From: Consotaella aegiceratis
GTDB lineage: Bacteria > Pseudomonadota > Alphaproteobacteria > Rhizobiales > Rhizobiaceae
Assembly: GCF_036541425.1 (NCBI RefSeq)
Contig: NZ_JAZHFT010000009.1
Location: 81,675 to 145,674 of the forward strand
Direction: 5' to 3'
DNA length: 64,000 nt
In this document: piece by piece, positions 42,862 to 52,434 of the stretch
Numbering within the stretch: position 1 is the stretch's first letter
How the letters are laid out: the number at the start of each line of letters is the position of its first letter
Notes under the pieces: generated by a model
Databases searched by the model: none
What the model saw: only the letters and a program-made list of their open reading frames with translations
What the model was told of the DNA's origin: nothing
Position numbers and translations under genes: made by a program

Positions 42862-43416
42862 ATGATGGGGACCTGGCTTGGCCCGGTCGTAACGGCGACG
42901 CTGATCTCGTCGTTGATCGCGGCGCTAGGCTGGTATGTCAGCTGGCGGACGGCACGCGGCCTGGACCGGCAACGGCGCCAAGAACGCATTGACGATATTC
43001 AGACGGCGCTCCTGGCGGAAGTGCGGTCCATCGTCCATCATTTGGACCAATACGACGCTGCCGATCTGATAGGGGAAGTCGAGTCGCGCATGCAGGCCAA
43101 CAACGGTTATTCACCGTTCATACCTAGGGAACCGCATCCATCGCTGTTCGAGGCAATCTCGGCGGAGATCTCGGTTCTGCCTCGGCGGGTGATCGATCCT
43201 GTGGTTCTCTTCTACCGCCAGCAGGAGGTTATCGCGAACTTCGCCGAGGACCTCCGGGGAGGCGACTTTCGTAGCATGCGTAACGAGCAGAAGATCCAGA
43301 TGATCAAGGACTACCTTCATCTTAAGGAGCACGCCGGACGACTGGGTCACGAAGCGATCAATGCCCTGAAGAGGGAACTGGAAATTGCCCTCAATAGATC
43401 GGACGCGGACCGGTAG
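42862..43416 (+). CDS. Hypothetical TM-anchored helical protein inserted in the dpp operon
   Basis: 184 aa, not recognised. A single TM helix at the N-terminus (about 6-27, WLGPVVTATLISSLIAALGW) is followed by a basic turn (SWRTARGLDRQRRQERI) and a long alpha-helical cytoplasmic-looking domain with HHLDQYDAADLIGEVESRM and a Cys-free, charged C-terminus. There is nothing transporter-like in it. Base composition looks lower in G+C than the flanking dpp genes. It starts six bases after dppC, so it is co-transcribed, but its presence between dppC and dppD suggests an insertion. Confidence 0.75.
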   Translation: MMGTWLGPVVTATLISSLIAALGWYVSWRTARGLDRQRRQERIDDIQTALLAEVRSIVHHLDQYDAADLIGEVESRMQANNGYSPFIPREPHPSLFEAISAEISVLPRRVIDPVVLFYRQQEVIANFAEDLRGGDFRSMRNEQKIQMIKDYLHLKEHAGRLGHEAINALKRELEIALNRSDADR

Positions 43417-43465
43417 GGCCGGCGATGGGTTTAGGAGGCTTAGGCTTGGTGGATTCGTTGGTCAT
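43391..43465 (-). CDS. Possible 24-aa Pro/Lys-rich peptide opposite the inserted gene
   Basis: A minus-strand ATG at 43465 follows a strong GGACGAGGAG ribosome binding site (about nine bases upstream) and reads MTNESTKPKPPKPIAG.. then ends in ..GPRPIY and a stop. It overlaps the last 26 bases of the plus-strand hypothetical gene tail-to-tail. No promoter is evident and no family is known to me. It is reported because the ribosome binding site and the sharply biased sequence are unusual; it may be noise. Confidence 0.3.
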   Translation of the reverse strand: MTNESTKPKPPKPIAGPTGPRPIY

Positions 43466-43519
43466 GATGCAGAACTCCTCGTCCTTGATGTATGATATCA
43501 GAAATCGGCTTTGAAGAGC

Positions 43520-44545
43520 ATGTCCCTTCTGACCATCCGCAATCTCTCCGTCACCTTCGAGACCGCATCGGGGCCGTTCCGTGCCGTGGACGGCGTCGAC
43601 ATGACCATCGATCCCGGGGAGGTACTCGGCATCGTCGGCGAGTCCGGGTCCGGCAAGTCGGTCGCCATGCTGGGACTTATGGGCCTGCTGCCGAACACCG
43701 CGACGGTAACGGCGGACCAGATCTCCTTCGAAGGCCGCGACATGCTGGCCATGGGCGAGCGCGAGCGCCGCAGGATCATCGGCCGCGAGATCGCGATGAT
43801 CTTTCAGGAGCCGATCGCCAGCCTCAATCCGTGTTTCACGGCGGGCTTCCAGATCGGCGAGGCGCTGAGCACCCATCTCGGGCTGCGCGGCAAGGAGCGG
43901 CGGGACCGCACCATCGAGCTCCTGCGCCAAGTCGGCATTCCCGAGCCGGAGCGGCGCATGAACGCCTTCCCGCATCAGCTCTCGGGCGGCATGAGCCAGC
44001 GCGTGATGATCGCCATGGCGATCGCCTGCGAGCCGAAGCTGCTGATCGCCGACGAGCCGACCACCGCGCTCGACGTCACCATCCAGGCCCAGATCCTCGA
44101 TCTTCTGCTCGACCTCCAGCGCGAGCGCGGCATGGCCATGGTGCTGATCACCCACGACATGGGCGTCATCGCCGAGACGGCGGAGCGCGTGGTCGTGCAG
44201 TATGCCGGCCAGCAGGTAGAGCGCCAGAGCGTCGCCGGCCTGTTCGAGACGCCGCGTCACCCCTACACCTCGGCGCTGCTGGCTGCGATGCCGGAGCGGG
44301 CGCGGGGCGGGCGCCTGCCGACCATTCCCGGCGTCGTGCCGGGGCAGGGCGATAGGCCCGACGGCTGTCTGTTCAACCCGCGCTGTCCGAAGGCCGACGA
44401 CCGCTGCCGGACCATCGTGCCGCCGCGCCAGCCCCCCGAACTGGGCGAGGCGCTCTGTCACTATCCCGTGGGCGCCGATCCGCGGCGGCCCGAGGCGAGG
44501 CCGTCGGGCAACGAGGCGATGGCCGTAGCAGGAGACGCCCGATGA
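43520..44545 (+). CDS. dppD: Dipeptide-type ABC transporter ATPase DppD
   Basis: 341 aa from ATG 43520 (a TTG at 43511 is an alternative). Walker A is GESGSGKS (near 38-45), signature LSGGMSQRVMIAMAIA, Walker B LLIADEPTTALD, followed by the H loop in VLITHDMGV. The C-terminal oligopeptide-type extension has the Cys-rich stretch CLFNPRCPKADDRCRTIVPP expected for OppD/DppD. It energises the DppBC pore together with DppF, whose ATG overlaps its stop. Confidence 0.95.
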   Translation: MSLLTIRNLSVTFETASGPFRAVDGVDMTIDPGEVLGIVGESGSGKSVAMLGLMGLLPNTATVTADQISFEGRDMLAMGERERRRIIGREIAMIFQEPIASLNPCFTAGFQIGEALSTHLGLRGKERRDRTIELLRQVGIPEPERRMNAFPHQLSGGMSQRVMIAMAIACEPKLLIADEPTTALDVTIQAQILDLLLDLQRERGMAMVLITHDMGVIAETAERVVVQYAGQQVERQSVAGLFETPRHPYTSALLAAMPERARGGRLPTIPGVVPGQGDRPDGCLFNPRCPKADDRCRTIVPPRQPPELGEALCHYPVGADPRRPEARPSGNEAMAVAGDAR

Positions 44546-45552
44546 GCGCGATCGTCACCGCCGACAATCTGAGCCAGATCTACGAGCTCAAACGCGGCAT
44601 GTTCGAGAAGCCGCTGGCGCTGAAGGCCGTCAAGGAGGCGAGCTTCGTCGTCGAAGAGGGCGAGACCCTGGCGATCGTAGGCGAGTCCGGCTGCGGCAAG
44701 TCCACCTTGGCGCGCATGCTGACCATGATCGAGATCCCGACCGAGGGCGAGCTGACGATCGACGGCATCCGCCTCGACCGGGGCGGCGCCGACGTGAAGA
44801 AGCTGCGCTCCACCGTTCAGATCGTCTTCCAGAACCCTTATGGCGCGCTCAATCCGCGTCAGAAGGTAGGCTCGATCCTCGAAGAGCCCTTGAAGATCAA
44901 CACAGACATGCCTGCAGCCGAGCGGCGGGCGCGGGCGGAGAAGACCCTGGCCGAGGTCGGTCTGCGGCCCGAGCACTATCACCGCTACCCGCACATGTTC
45001 TCAGGCGGCCAGCGCCAGCGCATCGCGATCGCTCGGGCGATCATGCTGCAGCCGAAGATCCTGGTGCTCGACGAGCCGGTCTCGGCTCTCGACGTGTCGA
45101 TCCAGGCACAGATTCTCAACCTGCTCGCGGATCTGCAATCGGAGCTGGGGTTGACCTACATCTTCATCAGCCACGACCTGTCCGTGGTGCGGCACGTCGC
45201 GACGCGGGTCATGGTGATGTATCTCGGCCGCCCGGTGGAAATCGCCCCGGTCGAGTCGCTCTACGCTGAAGCGCTTCATCCCTATACACGGGCGCTGCTT
45301 GCGGCGACGCCGGCCGCGCGACCCGGCCGTCGCGGCCAGCGCGAGCGCCTGTCGGGCGAGCTGCCGTCGCCGATCAACCCGCCGCCGGGATGCTCCTTCA
45401 ATCCGCGCTGCCCCCTCGCCAACGATCGCTGCCGGTCCGAGCGACCCGAACTGATCCAGCACGCCGCGACATCGGTCGCTTGCCACGCCGTGGAAGAGGG
45501 CCGGTTGCCGCCACCGGATGCCGCGATCGTCGAGCGCCACGCCGCGGCCTGA
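44542..45552 (+). CDS. dppF: Dipeptide-type ABC transporter ATPase DppF
   Basis: 336 aa, ATG overlapping the dppD stop. Walker A GESGCGKSTL (near 50), signature FSGGQRQRIAIARAIM, Walker B LVLDEPVSALD, and HDLSVV H loop. The C-terminal Cys-rich segment (GCSFNPRCPLANDRCRSERP) completes the DppF/OppF type. The last gene of the dpp operon; the downstream AsnC-type regulator is convergent. Confidence 0.95.
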   Translation: MSAIVTADNLSQIYELKRGMFEKPLALKAVKEASFVVEEGETLAIVGESGCGKSTLARMLTMIEIPTEGELTIDGIRLDRGGADVKKLRSTVQIVFQNPYGALNPRQKVGSILEEPLKINTDMPAAERRARAEKTLAEVGLRPEHYHRYPHMFSGGQRQRIAIARAIMLQPKILVLDEPVSALDVSIQAQILNLLADLQSELGLTYIFISHDLSVVRHVATRVMVMYLGRPVEIAPVESLYAEALHPYTRALLAATPAARPGRRGQRERLSGELPSPINPPPGCSFNPRCPLANDRCRSERPELIQHAATSVACHAVEEGRLPPPDAAIVERHAAA

Positions 45553-45582
45553 CCCGGCGGGCGCCGGTTGCGCCCTTGTTCG

Positions 45583-46044
45583 CTACAACGCGATAGCAGC
45601 GGTGTTCTTGATTTCCTCCATCACCGCATAGGTGTGGGTCTCGCGCACGCCGGGCATCGACAGGATCGCGTCCGACAGGAAGGAACGATAGGCCTCCATG
45701 TCCTTGATCCGCGCCTTGACCAGATAGTCGAAGCCGCCCGCAACCATATGGCATTCCATGATGTCGGGATTGGCCTTGGCGGCCATCGCGAAGTCGGCGA
45801 AAACGTCGTTCGAGGTGCGCTCCAGCTTCACCTCGACGAACACGATGAGCCCCCGGCCGAGCTTGTCCGGCGACAGCCGGGCGGCATAGCCCAGGATATA
45901 GCCGTCGCGCGTCAGGCGTTTCACGCGCTCGGCCGTCGCCGTCGGCGACAGATGCACGCGCTCGGACAGCTCGAGATTGGTCAGCCTGCCGTTGCCTTGC
46001 AGTTCCCGGAGGATTCTGCGGTCTTTTTCATCAGGCTCTGTCAT
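45583..46044 (-). CDS. putR: Lrp/AsnC family regulator (PutR)
   Basis: 153 aa. Residues 4-60 form an AsnC HTH (LELSERVHLSPTATAERVKR); residues 65-145 form the RAM effector-binding domain (ECHMVAGGFDYLVKARIKD). It is divergent from putA with 116 nt between starts. In Agrobacterium and other alphaproteobacteria this gene pair is PutR, which activates putA in response to proline; I infer the same here from the divergent position. Confidence 0.9.
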   Translation of the reverse strand: MTEPDEKDRRILRELQGNGRLTNLELSERVHLSPTATAERVKRLTRDGYILGYAARLSPDKLGRGLIVFVEVKLERTSNDVFADFAMAAKANPDIMECHMVAGGFDYLVKARIKDMEAYRSFLSDAILSMPGVRETHTYAVMEEIKNTAAIAL

Positions 46045-46160
46045 TGCGGCGGAGAAAGCCTTGTTCCGGCGTGTAAGTCGCTAAGATTATGACGTAGTTT
46101 GGTGAGAAATTCACCCGGCTCTGTGGCTATCCTTCATGCGATCCAGCAAGGAGTTTGCCC

Positions 46161-49100
46161 ATGACCGAAATGCCGCCCCCATTCGCCGCGCCCTATGCGC
46201 CGAGCGATGAGAAGGCCGTCTCCAACCTCCTGCGGCAGGCGGCACGCCTTCCCTATGACCGCGCGGCGGTGGAGGCGCGCGCGGGCGCCCTGATCAAAGG
46301 CATCCGCAAGAAGGCGAAGGGGATCGGCGCGGTCGAGGATTTTATGCGCGAGTTCGGCCTCTCGACGCGCGAAGGCCTCGCCCTGATGATCTTGGCCGAG
46401 GCGCTTTTGCGGGTGCCCGACCCGGCGACCCAGGATCGCCTGATCGAGGACAAGATCGGCGCCGGCGGCTGGGAGGCCCGCGAACGCGGCCGTGACGACC
46501 CGCTGTTGGTCGCCGCCTCGGCCTGGGCGCTCGGCGTCACCGCGCGCGTAATCCGTCCCGGAGAGTCGCCGGGCGGTGTCATCCGCTCGCTGGTCAAGCG
46601 GCTGGGGGCTCCCACCGTGCGCACGGCGACGCGCCAGGCCATGCGTTTCCTGGGCCGCCAGTTCGTGCTGGCCGAAACGATCGAGGACGCGCTCGGCCGC
46701 GCCCGCGGGCTGGAGCAGAAAGGCTATCGCCATTCCTACGACATGCTCGGCGAGGGCGCGCGCACGGCCGAGGATGCCGAGCGCCACTTCCGGGCGTATT
46801 CGCATGCCATCGAGGCGATCGGCCAGCGCGCCGGCAAAGCGCCGCTGCCGGGCCGGCCGGGCATCTCGGTCAAGCTCTCGGCGCTGCACCAGCGCTATCT
46901 CGCGGTCAAGCACGACCGCGTCATGCAGGAGCTGGTGCCGCGCCTCGCCAGCCTCGCCGAGCAGGCCCGCCGCCACCAACTGAACCTGACGGTCGACGCC
47001 GAGGAGGCGGATCGGCTGGAGCTGTCGCTCGACGTCATCGACGCGGTGGTCAAAGGCAGCGACTTTTCCGGCTGGGACGGCTTCGGCCTCGCCGTCCAGG
47101 CCTACCAGAAGCGGGCTCCGGCCGTGATCGAGCATATCGACCGGCTGGCCGAGGCGGCCGGCCTCCGCATGATGGTGCGTCTGGTGAAGGGCGCCTACTG
47201 GGACACCGAGATCAAGCGCGCGCAGGAGCGCGGGATCGACGGCTTCCCGCTATTCACCCGCAAGGCCGCCACCGACCTTTGCTATACGGTGGTCGCCAAG
47301 GCGATGCTCGACCGGCGCGACCGGCTCTACCTCCAGTTCGCGACCCACAATGCGCTCACCGTCGCCACCGTGCTGGAACTGGCCGGCGGAGACCTCACCG
47401 GCTTCGAATTCCAGCGCCTGCACGGCATGAGCGAATCGCTCTACGAGACGCTGCTTGACGAGGGCACGGCCGTTCCATGTCGGGTCTATGCGCCCGTTGG
47501 CAACTATCGCGACCTGTTGGCCTATCTGGTTCGGCGGCTTCTGGAGAATGGGGCGAACTCCTCCTTCGTTTCCCAGGTCGGCGACGACGACGTGCCGGTC
47601 GAGGCGCTGCTCAAGCATCCGCAGGACATCCTGGCGGGCAAGCCGGCCGCCAACCCCAACATCAGCCTGCCGCTCGAGATCTTTCCCGATCGCAGGAATT
47701 CGACGGGCGTCGAGTTCGGCGATCGCAAGGCATTGGCCGGACTGCTTGCCGAACGCGATCGGGGTGAGATCGTCGGGCTGACCGCGCGCTGCGGCGCGTC
47801 CGGTATCGCCGGTACGCCCATCGACGTTCGCTCGCCCGTCGACGGTTCGGTCCTGGGAACCAGTCACGTGTTGTCCGCCGACGAGGCGCGGCGGCTGGTG
47901 GATTTGGCGAAACGGCAGGTGCAGGCGGCCGACCGCTGGCCGGCCGCTGCGCGCGCGGCGGCGCTCCGCAAGGCGGCCGATCTGATGGAAGCCGATCGCG
48001 GCCGCCTCCTGAAGCTGCTTGCCCGGGAGGCCGGCAAGACCATCGACGACGCCATTGCCGAATTGCGCGAGGCCGTCGATTTCTGCCGCTTCTATGCGGG
48101 CGAGGCCGAGCGGCTGTTCTCGGCCCCACACCCCATGCCGGGGCCGACGGGAGAAGAAAACCGGCTTCTCTATCGTTCGCGCGGCGTGGCCGTCGCCATT
48201 TCGCCTTGGAACTTTCCGCTGGCGATCTTTACGGGCCAAGTGGCGGCGGCGCTGGCGGCCGGCAACGTGGTGATCGCCAAGCCGGCGGAGCAGACGCCGC
48301 TGATCGCTGCGGCGGCCGTCGACATTCTGCATCGCGCCGGCTTCGGCAAGGAGACGCTCTATCTGGCGCCGGGCGACGGGGAGACCGGAGCAGCGCTTAC
48401 CGCTCATCCGGCGACGGCTCTCGTCGCCTTCACTGGATCCACCGAAACGGCCTTCGCCATCAACCGGTCGCTTGCCGCCCGCGATGCGCCGATCGCGCCG
48501 TTGATTGCGGAAACCGGCGGCATCAATGCCATGATCGTCGATGCGACCGCGCTGCCGGAGCAGGTTGCCGACGACGTCATGACGTCCGCCTTCCGTTCGG
48601 CCGGCCAGCGCTGCTCGGCGCTGCGGCTGCTCTTCGTCCAGGACGATGTGGCCGACCGGATGATCGAGATGATCGTCGGCGCTGCGGCCGAATTGGCGTT
48701 GGGCGATCCATTGGATCCGGCGACCGATATCGGGCCGGTGATCGACGCCACCCAGCTCTCCATGTTGCAGGACCACGTCGCGCGGATGCGGCGGGAGCAG
48801 ACGGTTGCCTTCTCCGGCTCTCTGCCGCCCGTTCTTCCGGCCTCCGGCCACTGGTTTGCGCCGCAGATCGTGGAACTCGACCGGCCGGGCGCGCTCGACC
48901 GAGAGGTGTTCGGACCGGTTCTCCATGTCGTGCGCTGGAAGGCGGGCGAACTCGACAAGGTCTGCGCGGCGATCGAGGCGACGGGGTATGGCCTGACGCT
49001 CGGCATCCATAGCCGCATCGACGAGACGATCCGCAAGATCAGCGAGCGCGTGACCGTCGGCAACGTCTACGTCAACCGCAACATCATCGGCGCCATCGTC

Positions 49101-49256
49101 GGCTCGCAACCCTTCGGCGGCTCGGGCCTGTCCGGCACCGGCCCGAAGGCCGGCGGGCCGAATTACGTCGCGCGGTTCGCGCGCGAGCAGGTGATCTCGA
49201 CGAACACGGCGGCGGCCGGCGGCAATGCCAGCCTTGTCGCCATGGGAGAGGGATGA
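46161..49256 (+). CDS. putA: Bifunctional proline dehydrogenase / P5C dehydrogenase PutA
   Basis: 1031 aa from the ATG at 46161 (AAGGAG seven bases upstream). The N-terminal part lacks the ribbon-helix-helix DNA-binding domain of E. coli PutA, so regulation is left to PutR. The PRODH barrel (about 150-470) includes the FAD-site sequence RLVKGAYWDTEIKRAQERG and FVSQVGDDD. The ALDH domain (about 540-1000) has the Rossmann motif ISPWNFPLAIFTGQ, the general base in IAETGGINAMIVDA and the nucleophile in SAGQRCSALRLL. It oxidises proline to glutamate in two channelled steps. It shares its upstream region with putR. Confidence 0.96.
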   Translation: MTEMPPPFAAPYAPSDEKAVSNLLRQAARLPYDRAAVEARAGALIKGIRKKAKGIGAVEDFMREFGLSTREGLALMILAEALLRVPDPATQDRLIEDKIGAGGWEARERGRDDPLLVAASAWALGVTARVIRPGESPGGVIRSLVKRLGAPTVRTATRQAMRFLGRQFVLAETIEDALGRARGLEQKGYRHSYDMLGEGARTAEDAERHFRAYSHAIEAIGQRAGKAPLPGRPGISVKLSALHQRYLAVKHDRVMQELVPRLASLAEQARRHQLNLTVDAEEADRLELSLDVIDAVVKGSDFSGWDGFGLAVQAYQKRAPAVIEHIDRLAEAAGLRMMVRLVKGAYWDTEIKRAQERGIDGFPLFTRKAATDLCYTVVAKAMLDRRDRLYLQFATHNALTVATVLELAGGDLTGFEFQRLHGMSESLYETLLDEGTAVPCRVYAPVGNYRDLLAYLVRRLLENGANSSFVSQVGDDDVPVEALLKHPQDILAGKPAANPNISLPLEIFPDRRNSTGVEFGDRKALAGLLAERDRGEIVGLTARCGASGIAGTPIDVRSPVDGSVLGTSHVLSADEARRLVDLAKRQVQAADRWPAAARAAALRKAADLMEADRGRLLKLLAREAGKTIDDAIAELREAVDFCRFYAGEAERLFSAPHPMPGPTGEENRLLYRSRGVAVAISPWNFPLAIFTGQVAAALAAGNVVIAKPAEQTPLIAAAAVDILHRAGFGKETLYLAPGDGETGAALTAHPATALVAFTGSTETAFAINRSLAARDAPIAPLIAETGGINAMIVDATALPEQVADDVMTSAFRSAGQRCSALRLLFVQDDVADRMIEMIVGAAAELALGDPLDPATDIGPVIDATQLSMLQDHVARMRREQTVAFSGSLPPVLPASGHWFAPQIVELDRPGALDREVFGPVLHVVRWKAGELDKVCAAIEATGYGLTLGIHSRIDETIRKISERVTVGNVYVNRNIIGAIVGSQPFGGSGLSGTGPKAGGPNYVARFAREQVISTNTAAAGGNASLVAMGEG

Positions 49257-49434
49257 GCCGGGAGGCTCCGCGGACCGGCGTAAGGTCCGCACCAGACTCT
49301 TGTGAGAAAAAGACGTTGTCGTTCAAGCAGTAAGCCGTCGGGCTTCCTCCTCCCAACCCGCGGTTCATGCAACGACTGACGCGATAGGCCGGAGTCGACG
49401 ACCCTCCCACGTCGATGACCGTGCGGACGCAAGA

Positions 49435-49463
49435 CGGCCCGGGTGATCCGATCGCCCGGGCCG
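49435..49463. terminator. GC-rich hairpin between putA and the DedA gene
   Basis: CGGCCCGGG (49435-49443) pairs perfectly with CCCGGGCCG (49455-49463), 11-nt loop. It lies three bases from the end of the minus-strand DedA gene in a 209-nt convergent gap. No T-run, so termination strength is doubtful. Confidence 0.5.
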
Positions 49464-49465
49464 AT

Positions 49466-50068
49466 TCAATGTCCGTGTTCGGGACCGCGCGCTGACCGCC
49501 AAAGATAGAGGCCAAGTCCGGCCGCGACGATGCCCGCCGCAATGAAGGCGCTGGCATTGCTCGCGAGTTCGGCGATTTCGCTCACGTAGTTGCCGAAGAC
49601 CAGCCCCAGGCCGACATAGAGGGCGACCCAGACCAGCTCTCCCGCCACCCCGAACGCGGTAAACCGCAGCCATCGCATGCTCATGCTGCCGGCGATGAGA
49701 TTGACGTATGGGCCAAGCGGGCTCGCCAGCCAGCGACTGAAGAACACGCCGGGGCCGCCGCGGCTCCCGACCAGCGTCTTTGCCCTTTCGATCGGCTCTT
49801 GCAGGCTTTCGTGCCTGACGAGGTAGGCGATCAGATAGCCGCCGACGGTCCGTCCCAGGAAGAACCCGATCTGGTCGCCCAGAACCGCCGCGGCGAGACA
49901 GCCGAGCGCGATGGTGCCCAGGTCGAACTCTCCGGCTCCGATCAGCGAGCCGGACACCAGCATCAGCAGAGACGAAGGAACCGGCAGGCCAAGGCAGCTC
50001 GCCGCAACGACGGCCATCACCAGCGGCGCCCCGTGCGAGACGGCCAGGGCGAGCAGCTCATCGCTCAT
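49466..50068 (-). CDS. DedA family membrane protein
   Basis: 200 aa from the ATG at 50068. Several TM or re-entrant segments (about 15-40, 50-70, 135-160, 170-190). The DedA/SNARE-associated pattern is visible: FFLGRTVGGYLI, and FFSRWLASPLGPYVNLIAGSM with the functionally important Arg. DedA proteins are proposed flippases or recyclers of polyprenyl or phospholipid carriers. The ATG overlaps the upstream gene's stop by 11 bases, giving a two-gene unit. Confidence 0.88.
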   Translation of the reverse strand: MSDELLALAVSHGAPLVMAVVAASCLGLPVPSSLLMLVSGSLIGAGEFDLGTIALGCLAAAVLGDQIGFFLGRTVGGYLIAYLVRHESLQEPIERAKTLVGSRGGPGVFFSRWLASPLGPYVNLIAGSMSMRWLRFTAFGVAGELVWVALYVGLGLVFGNYVSEIAELASNASAFIAAGIVAAGLGLYLWRSARGPEHGH

Positions 50069-50438
50069 GCGGTCGAGCCTCGCGCAGTCGTTCGAGAGCG
50101 GCGGCGAATTCGGCATTCAAGGCGTCGAAGGTGATCCCCCGGTCGTCAGCGATGTCGCGAAGCGTCAACGGCCGTCCCTGGCGGCGCCGCTCTCCGTGCT
50201 GAAGCCCGACGACATCGGCCAGACGGTCCGGCGGAACGTCGTAGGAATGCGCCACGTAGCCGACGGTCATCCAGGGTTCCAACGGCTGGTCGATGTGACG
50301 CGGATCGCTCCAGTAGGCGTGCCAATACAGCGACAGCACCACGATCCGCACGGCAAAGAAGACGGCCACGCCCAACGCCGCGAGAAACACCACCGAGGCC
50401 AGTCGATGCTCGTGCCATAGCCGGGAAAGTGTCCTCAT
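50058..50438 (-). CDS. One-TM hypothetical protein upstream of DedA
   Basis: 126 aa from the ATG at 50438. One TM helix (about 13-37, LASVVFLAALGVAVFFAVRI) is followed by an extracytoplasmic domain. The domain contains LEPWMTVGYVAHSYDVPPDRLADVV and LTLRDIADDRGITFDALNAE, which read like the substrate-recognition part of small regulatory domains, though I do not recognise the family. It overlaps the DedA gene by 11 bases, so the two are translationally coupled and may work together. Function unknown. Confidence 0.75.
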   Translation of the reverse strand: MRTLSRLWHEHRLASVVFLAALGVAVFFAVRIVVLSLYWHAYWSDPRHIDQPLEPWMTVGYVAHSYDVPPDRLADVVGLQHGERRRQGRPLTLRDIADDRGITFDALNAEFAAALERLREARPHER

Positions 50439-50739
50439 CGTCGCTCGTGCGTCCTTCGATAGCCGATCGGGTCTGCCTATCTCGACATCCACTTTCGCCC
50501 GGCAGCCGGATTGGACCATCGCGGTTGGCCGGTATGGTCGCGGCGCCACGCCGGCAAGTCCAGGCGTCTAGGAATTCAAATTGTAACCGAGCGTATCCAT
50601 CGCCGGTGTGCGGCACGATGGCATCGACTGCAGGCTTGGCGGTTGCCGTTGCGCTTTCACCGGGTCGCACGATAGTTGGCGCGGCCGGATGCCGTCACTA
50701 TGCTTCGGGCCACCACGAGATGTACGCGAAGGATTCAGG
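50439..50739. promoter_or_regulatory. 301-nt divergent region between the DedA unit and fhs
   Basis: No gene is supported. The region must contain promoters in both directions. The only sigma-70-like pair I see for fhs is TTGCGC (near 50650) and GATAGT (near 50672), 16 bases apart and weak. No folate or purine riboswitch-like structure was recognised by eye. Confidence 0.4.
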
Positions 50740-52419
50740 ATGGTCGAATTCAAGTCCGATATCGAGATCGCACGGCAGACGCGGGCCAAGCCCATCGCCG
50801 AGATCGCCGCAAAGCTCGATATCCCGGCCGAGCATCTCATTCCCTACGGACACGACAAGGCCAAGATTTCCGATGGGTTCGTCAACAGCCTCGGGGGAAA
50901 CCGCGACGGCAAGCTGGTGCTGGTGACCGCGATCAACCCGACGCCCGCGGGCGAGGGCAAGACCACCACGACGATCGGCCTGGGAGACGCTCTGGCGCGG
51001 ACCGGCCACCGGGTCGCGATCTGCCTGCGCGAGGCCTCGCTCGGGCCCTGTTTCGGCCAGAAGGGCGGAGCGACCGGCGGGGGCCGGGCGCAGGTGATCC
51101 CGATGGAGGATATCAACCTCCATTTCACCGGCGACTTTCACGCCATTACCAGCGCGCACAACCTGCTGGCGGCGATGGTCGACAACCACGTCCATTGGGG
51201 CAATGCTCTCGGCATCGATCCGCGCCGCATCGCCTGGCGCCGCGTCATGGACGTCAACGACCGGGCGTTGCGCCAGCTCGTCGCCGGGCTCGGCGGGCCG
51301 GGCAACGGCTATGCGCGAGAAACCGGCTTCGACATCACGGCCGCCTCGGAGATCATGGCGATCCTCTGCCTCACCGACGATCGCAAGGATCTCGAACGGC
51401 GCCTCGGCAACATCGTCGTCGCGGCTCGTTTCGATCGCACGCCGGTGTTCGCTCGCGAGTTGCAGGCGGAGGGGGCGATGGCCGTTCTCCTGCGCGATGC
51501 CATCCAGCCGAACCTGGTGCAGACACTGGAACATACGCCGGTGCTCATCCATGGTGGCCCCTTCGCCAACATCGCCCATGGCTGCAACTCGGTCATCGCG
51601 ACCCGGACGGCGCTGAAACTGGCCGACGTCGTCGTCACCGAAGCCGGATTTGGTGCCGATCTCGGCGCCGAGAAGTTCTTCGACATCAAATGCCGTCAGG
51701 CGGGTCTCGCAGCGGACGCCGCCGTCATCGTCGCCACGGTGCGCGCGATGAAGCTGAACGGCGGCGCGACGCTCGCCGATCTCGACAAGGAGGACGTCGG
51801 CTTGGTCGAGGCCGGTTGCGCCAATCTGGGGCGCCACATCGAGAACGTTCGCCAGTACGGCGTCCCCGTGGCCGTGGCGATCAATCATTTCCATACCGAT
51901 ACCGATGCGGAGATCGCCGCTTTGCGGACCTATGCGCAGTCCATGGGGGCCGAAGCGGTCGTCTGCCGTCACTGGGCCCATGGATCGGAAGGCGCGATCG
52001 AGCTCGCCGAGACGGTGACACGGATTCTGGAGACGGAGAAGGCGGATTTCGCTCCGATCTATTCCAACGACGCCCCGCTATTCGACAAGATCGAGACCGT
52101 CGTCCGGCGCATCTATCGCGGCGAGGGCGTGGTCGCGAGCAAATCGGTGCTGGCACAATTGCAGCGGTGGCAGGACGAGGGCTACGGCCATCTGCCGGTG
52201 TGCCTGGCCAAGACGCAATATTCGTTTTCCACGGACCCCACGCTGGTCGGAGCGCCGGAAGGCCATGTCGTGCCGGTGCGCGAGGTGAGGCTCGCCGCCG
52301 GCGCCGGTTTCGTCGTGGCGGTCTGCGGCGACATGCTGACGATGCCGGGCCTGCCCCGACGGCCGGCCGCCGAGCGGATCCGCTTGAGCGAAACGGGCGA
52401 GATCGACGGGCTGTCTTAG
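50740..52419 (+). CDS. fhs: Formate-tetrahydrofolate ligase
   Basis: 559 aa from the ATG at 50740 with GAAGGA upstream. The enzyme joins formate to THF using ATP, feeding one-carbon units to purine and formyl-Met synthesis or to formaldehyde/methyl oxidation. Signatures: P-loop TPAGEGKTTTTIGLGDAL, CLREASLGPCFGQKGGATGG, and GGPFANIAHGCNSVIATR. Length is normal. It is monocistronic here with no other folate gene adjacent; the mdoG gene is convergent, 15 nt away. Confidence 0.97.
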   Translation: MVEFKSDIEIARQTRAKPIAEIAAKLDIPAEHLIPYGHDKAKISDGFVNSLGGNRDGKLVLVTAINPTPAGEGKTTTTIGLGDALARTGHRVAICLREASLGPCFGQKGGATGGGRAQVIPMEDINLHFTGDFHAITSAHNLLAAMVDNHVHWGNALGIDPRRIAWRRVMDVNDRALRQLVAGLGGPGNGYARETGFDITAASEIMAILCLTDDRKDLERRLGNIVVAARFDRTPVFARELQAEGAMAVLLRDAIQPNLVQTLEHTPVLIHGGPFANIAHGCNSVIATRTALKLADVVVTEAGFGADLGAEKFFDIKCRQAGLAADAAVIVATVRAMKLNGGATLADLDKEDVGLVEAGCANLGRHIENVRQYGVPVAVAINHFHTDTDAEIAALRTYAQSMGAEAVVCRHWAHGSEGAIELAETVTRILETEKADFAPIYSNDAPLFDKIETVVRRIYRGEGVVASKSVLAQLQRWQDEGYGHLPVCLAKTQYSFSTDPTLVGAPEGHVVPVREVRLAAGAGFVVAVCGDMLTMPGLPRRPAAERIRLSETGEIDGLS

Positions 52420-52434
52420 GGCATTGGACGCGGG

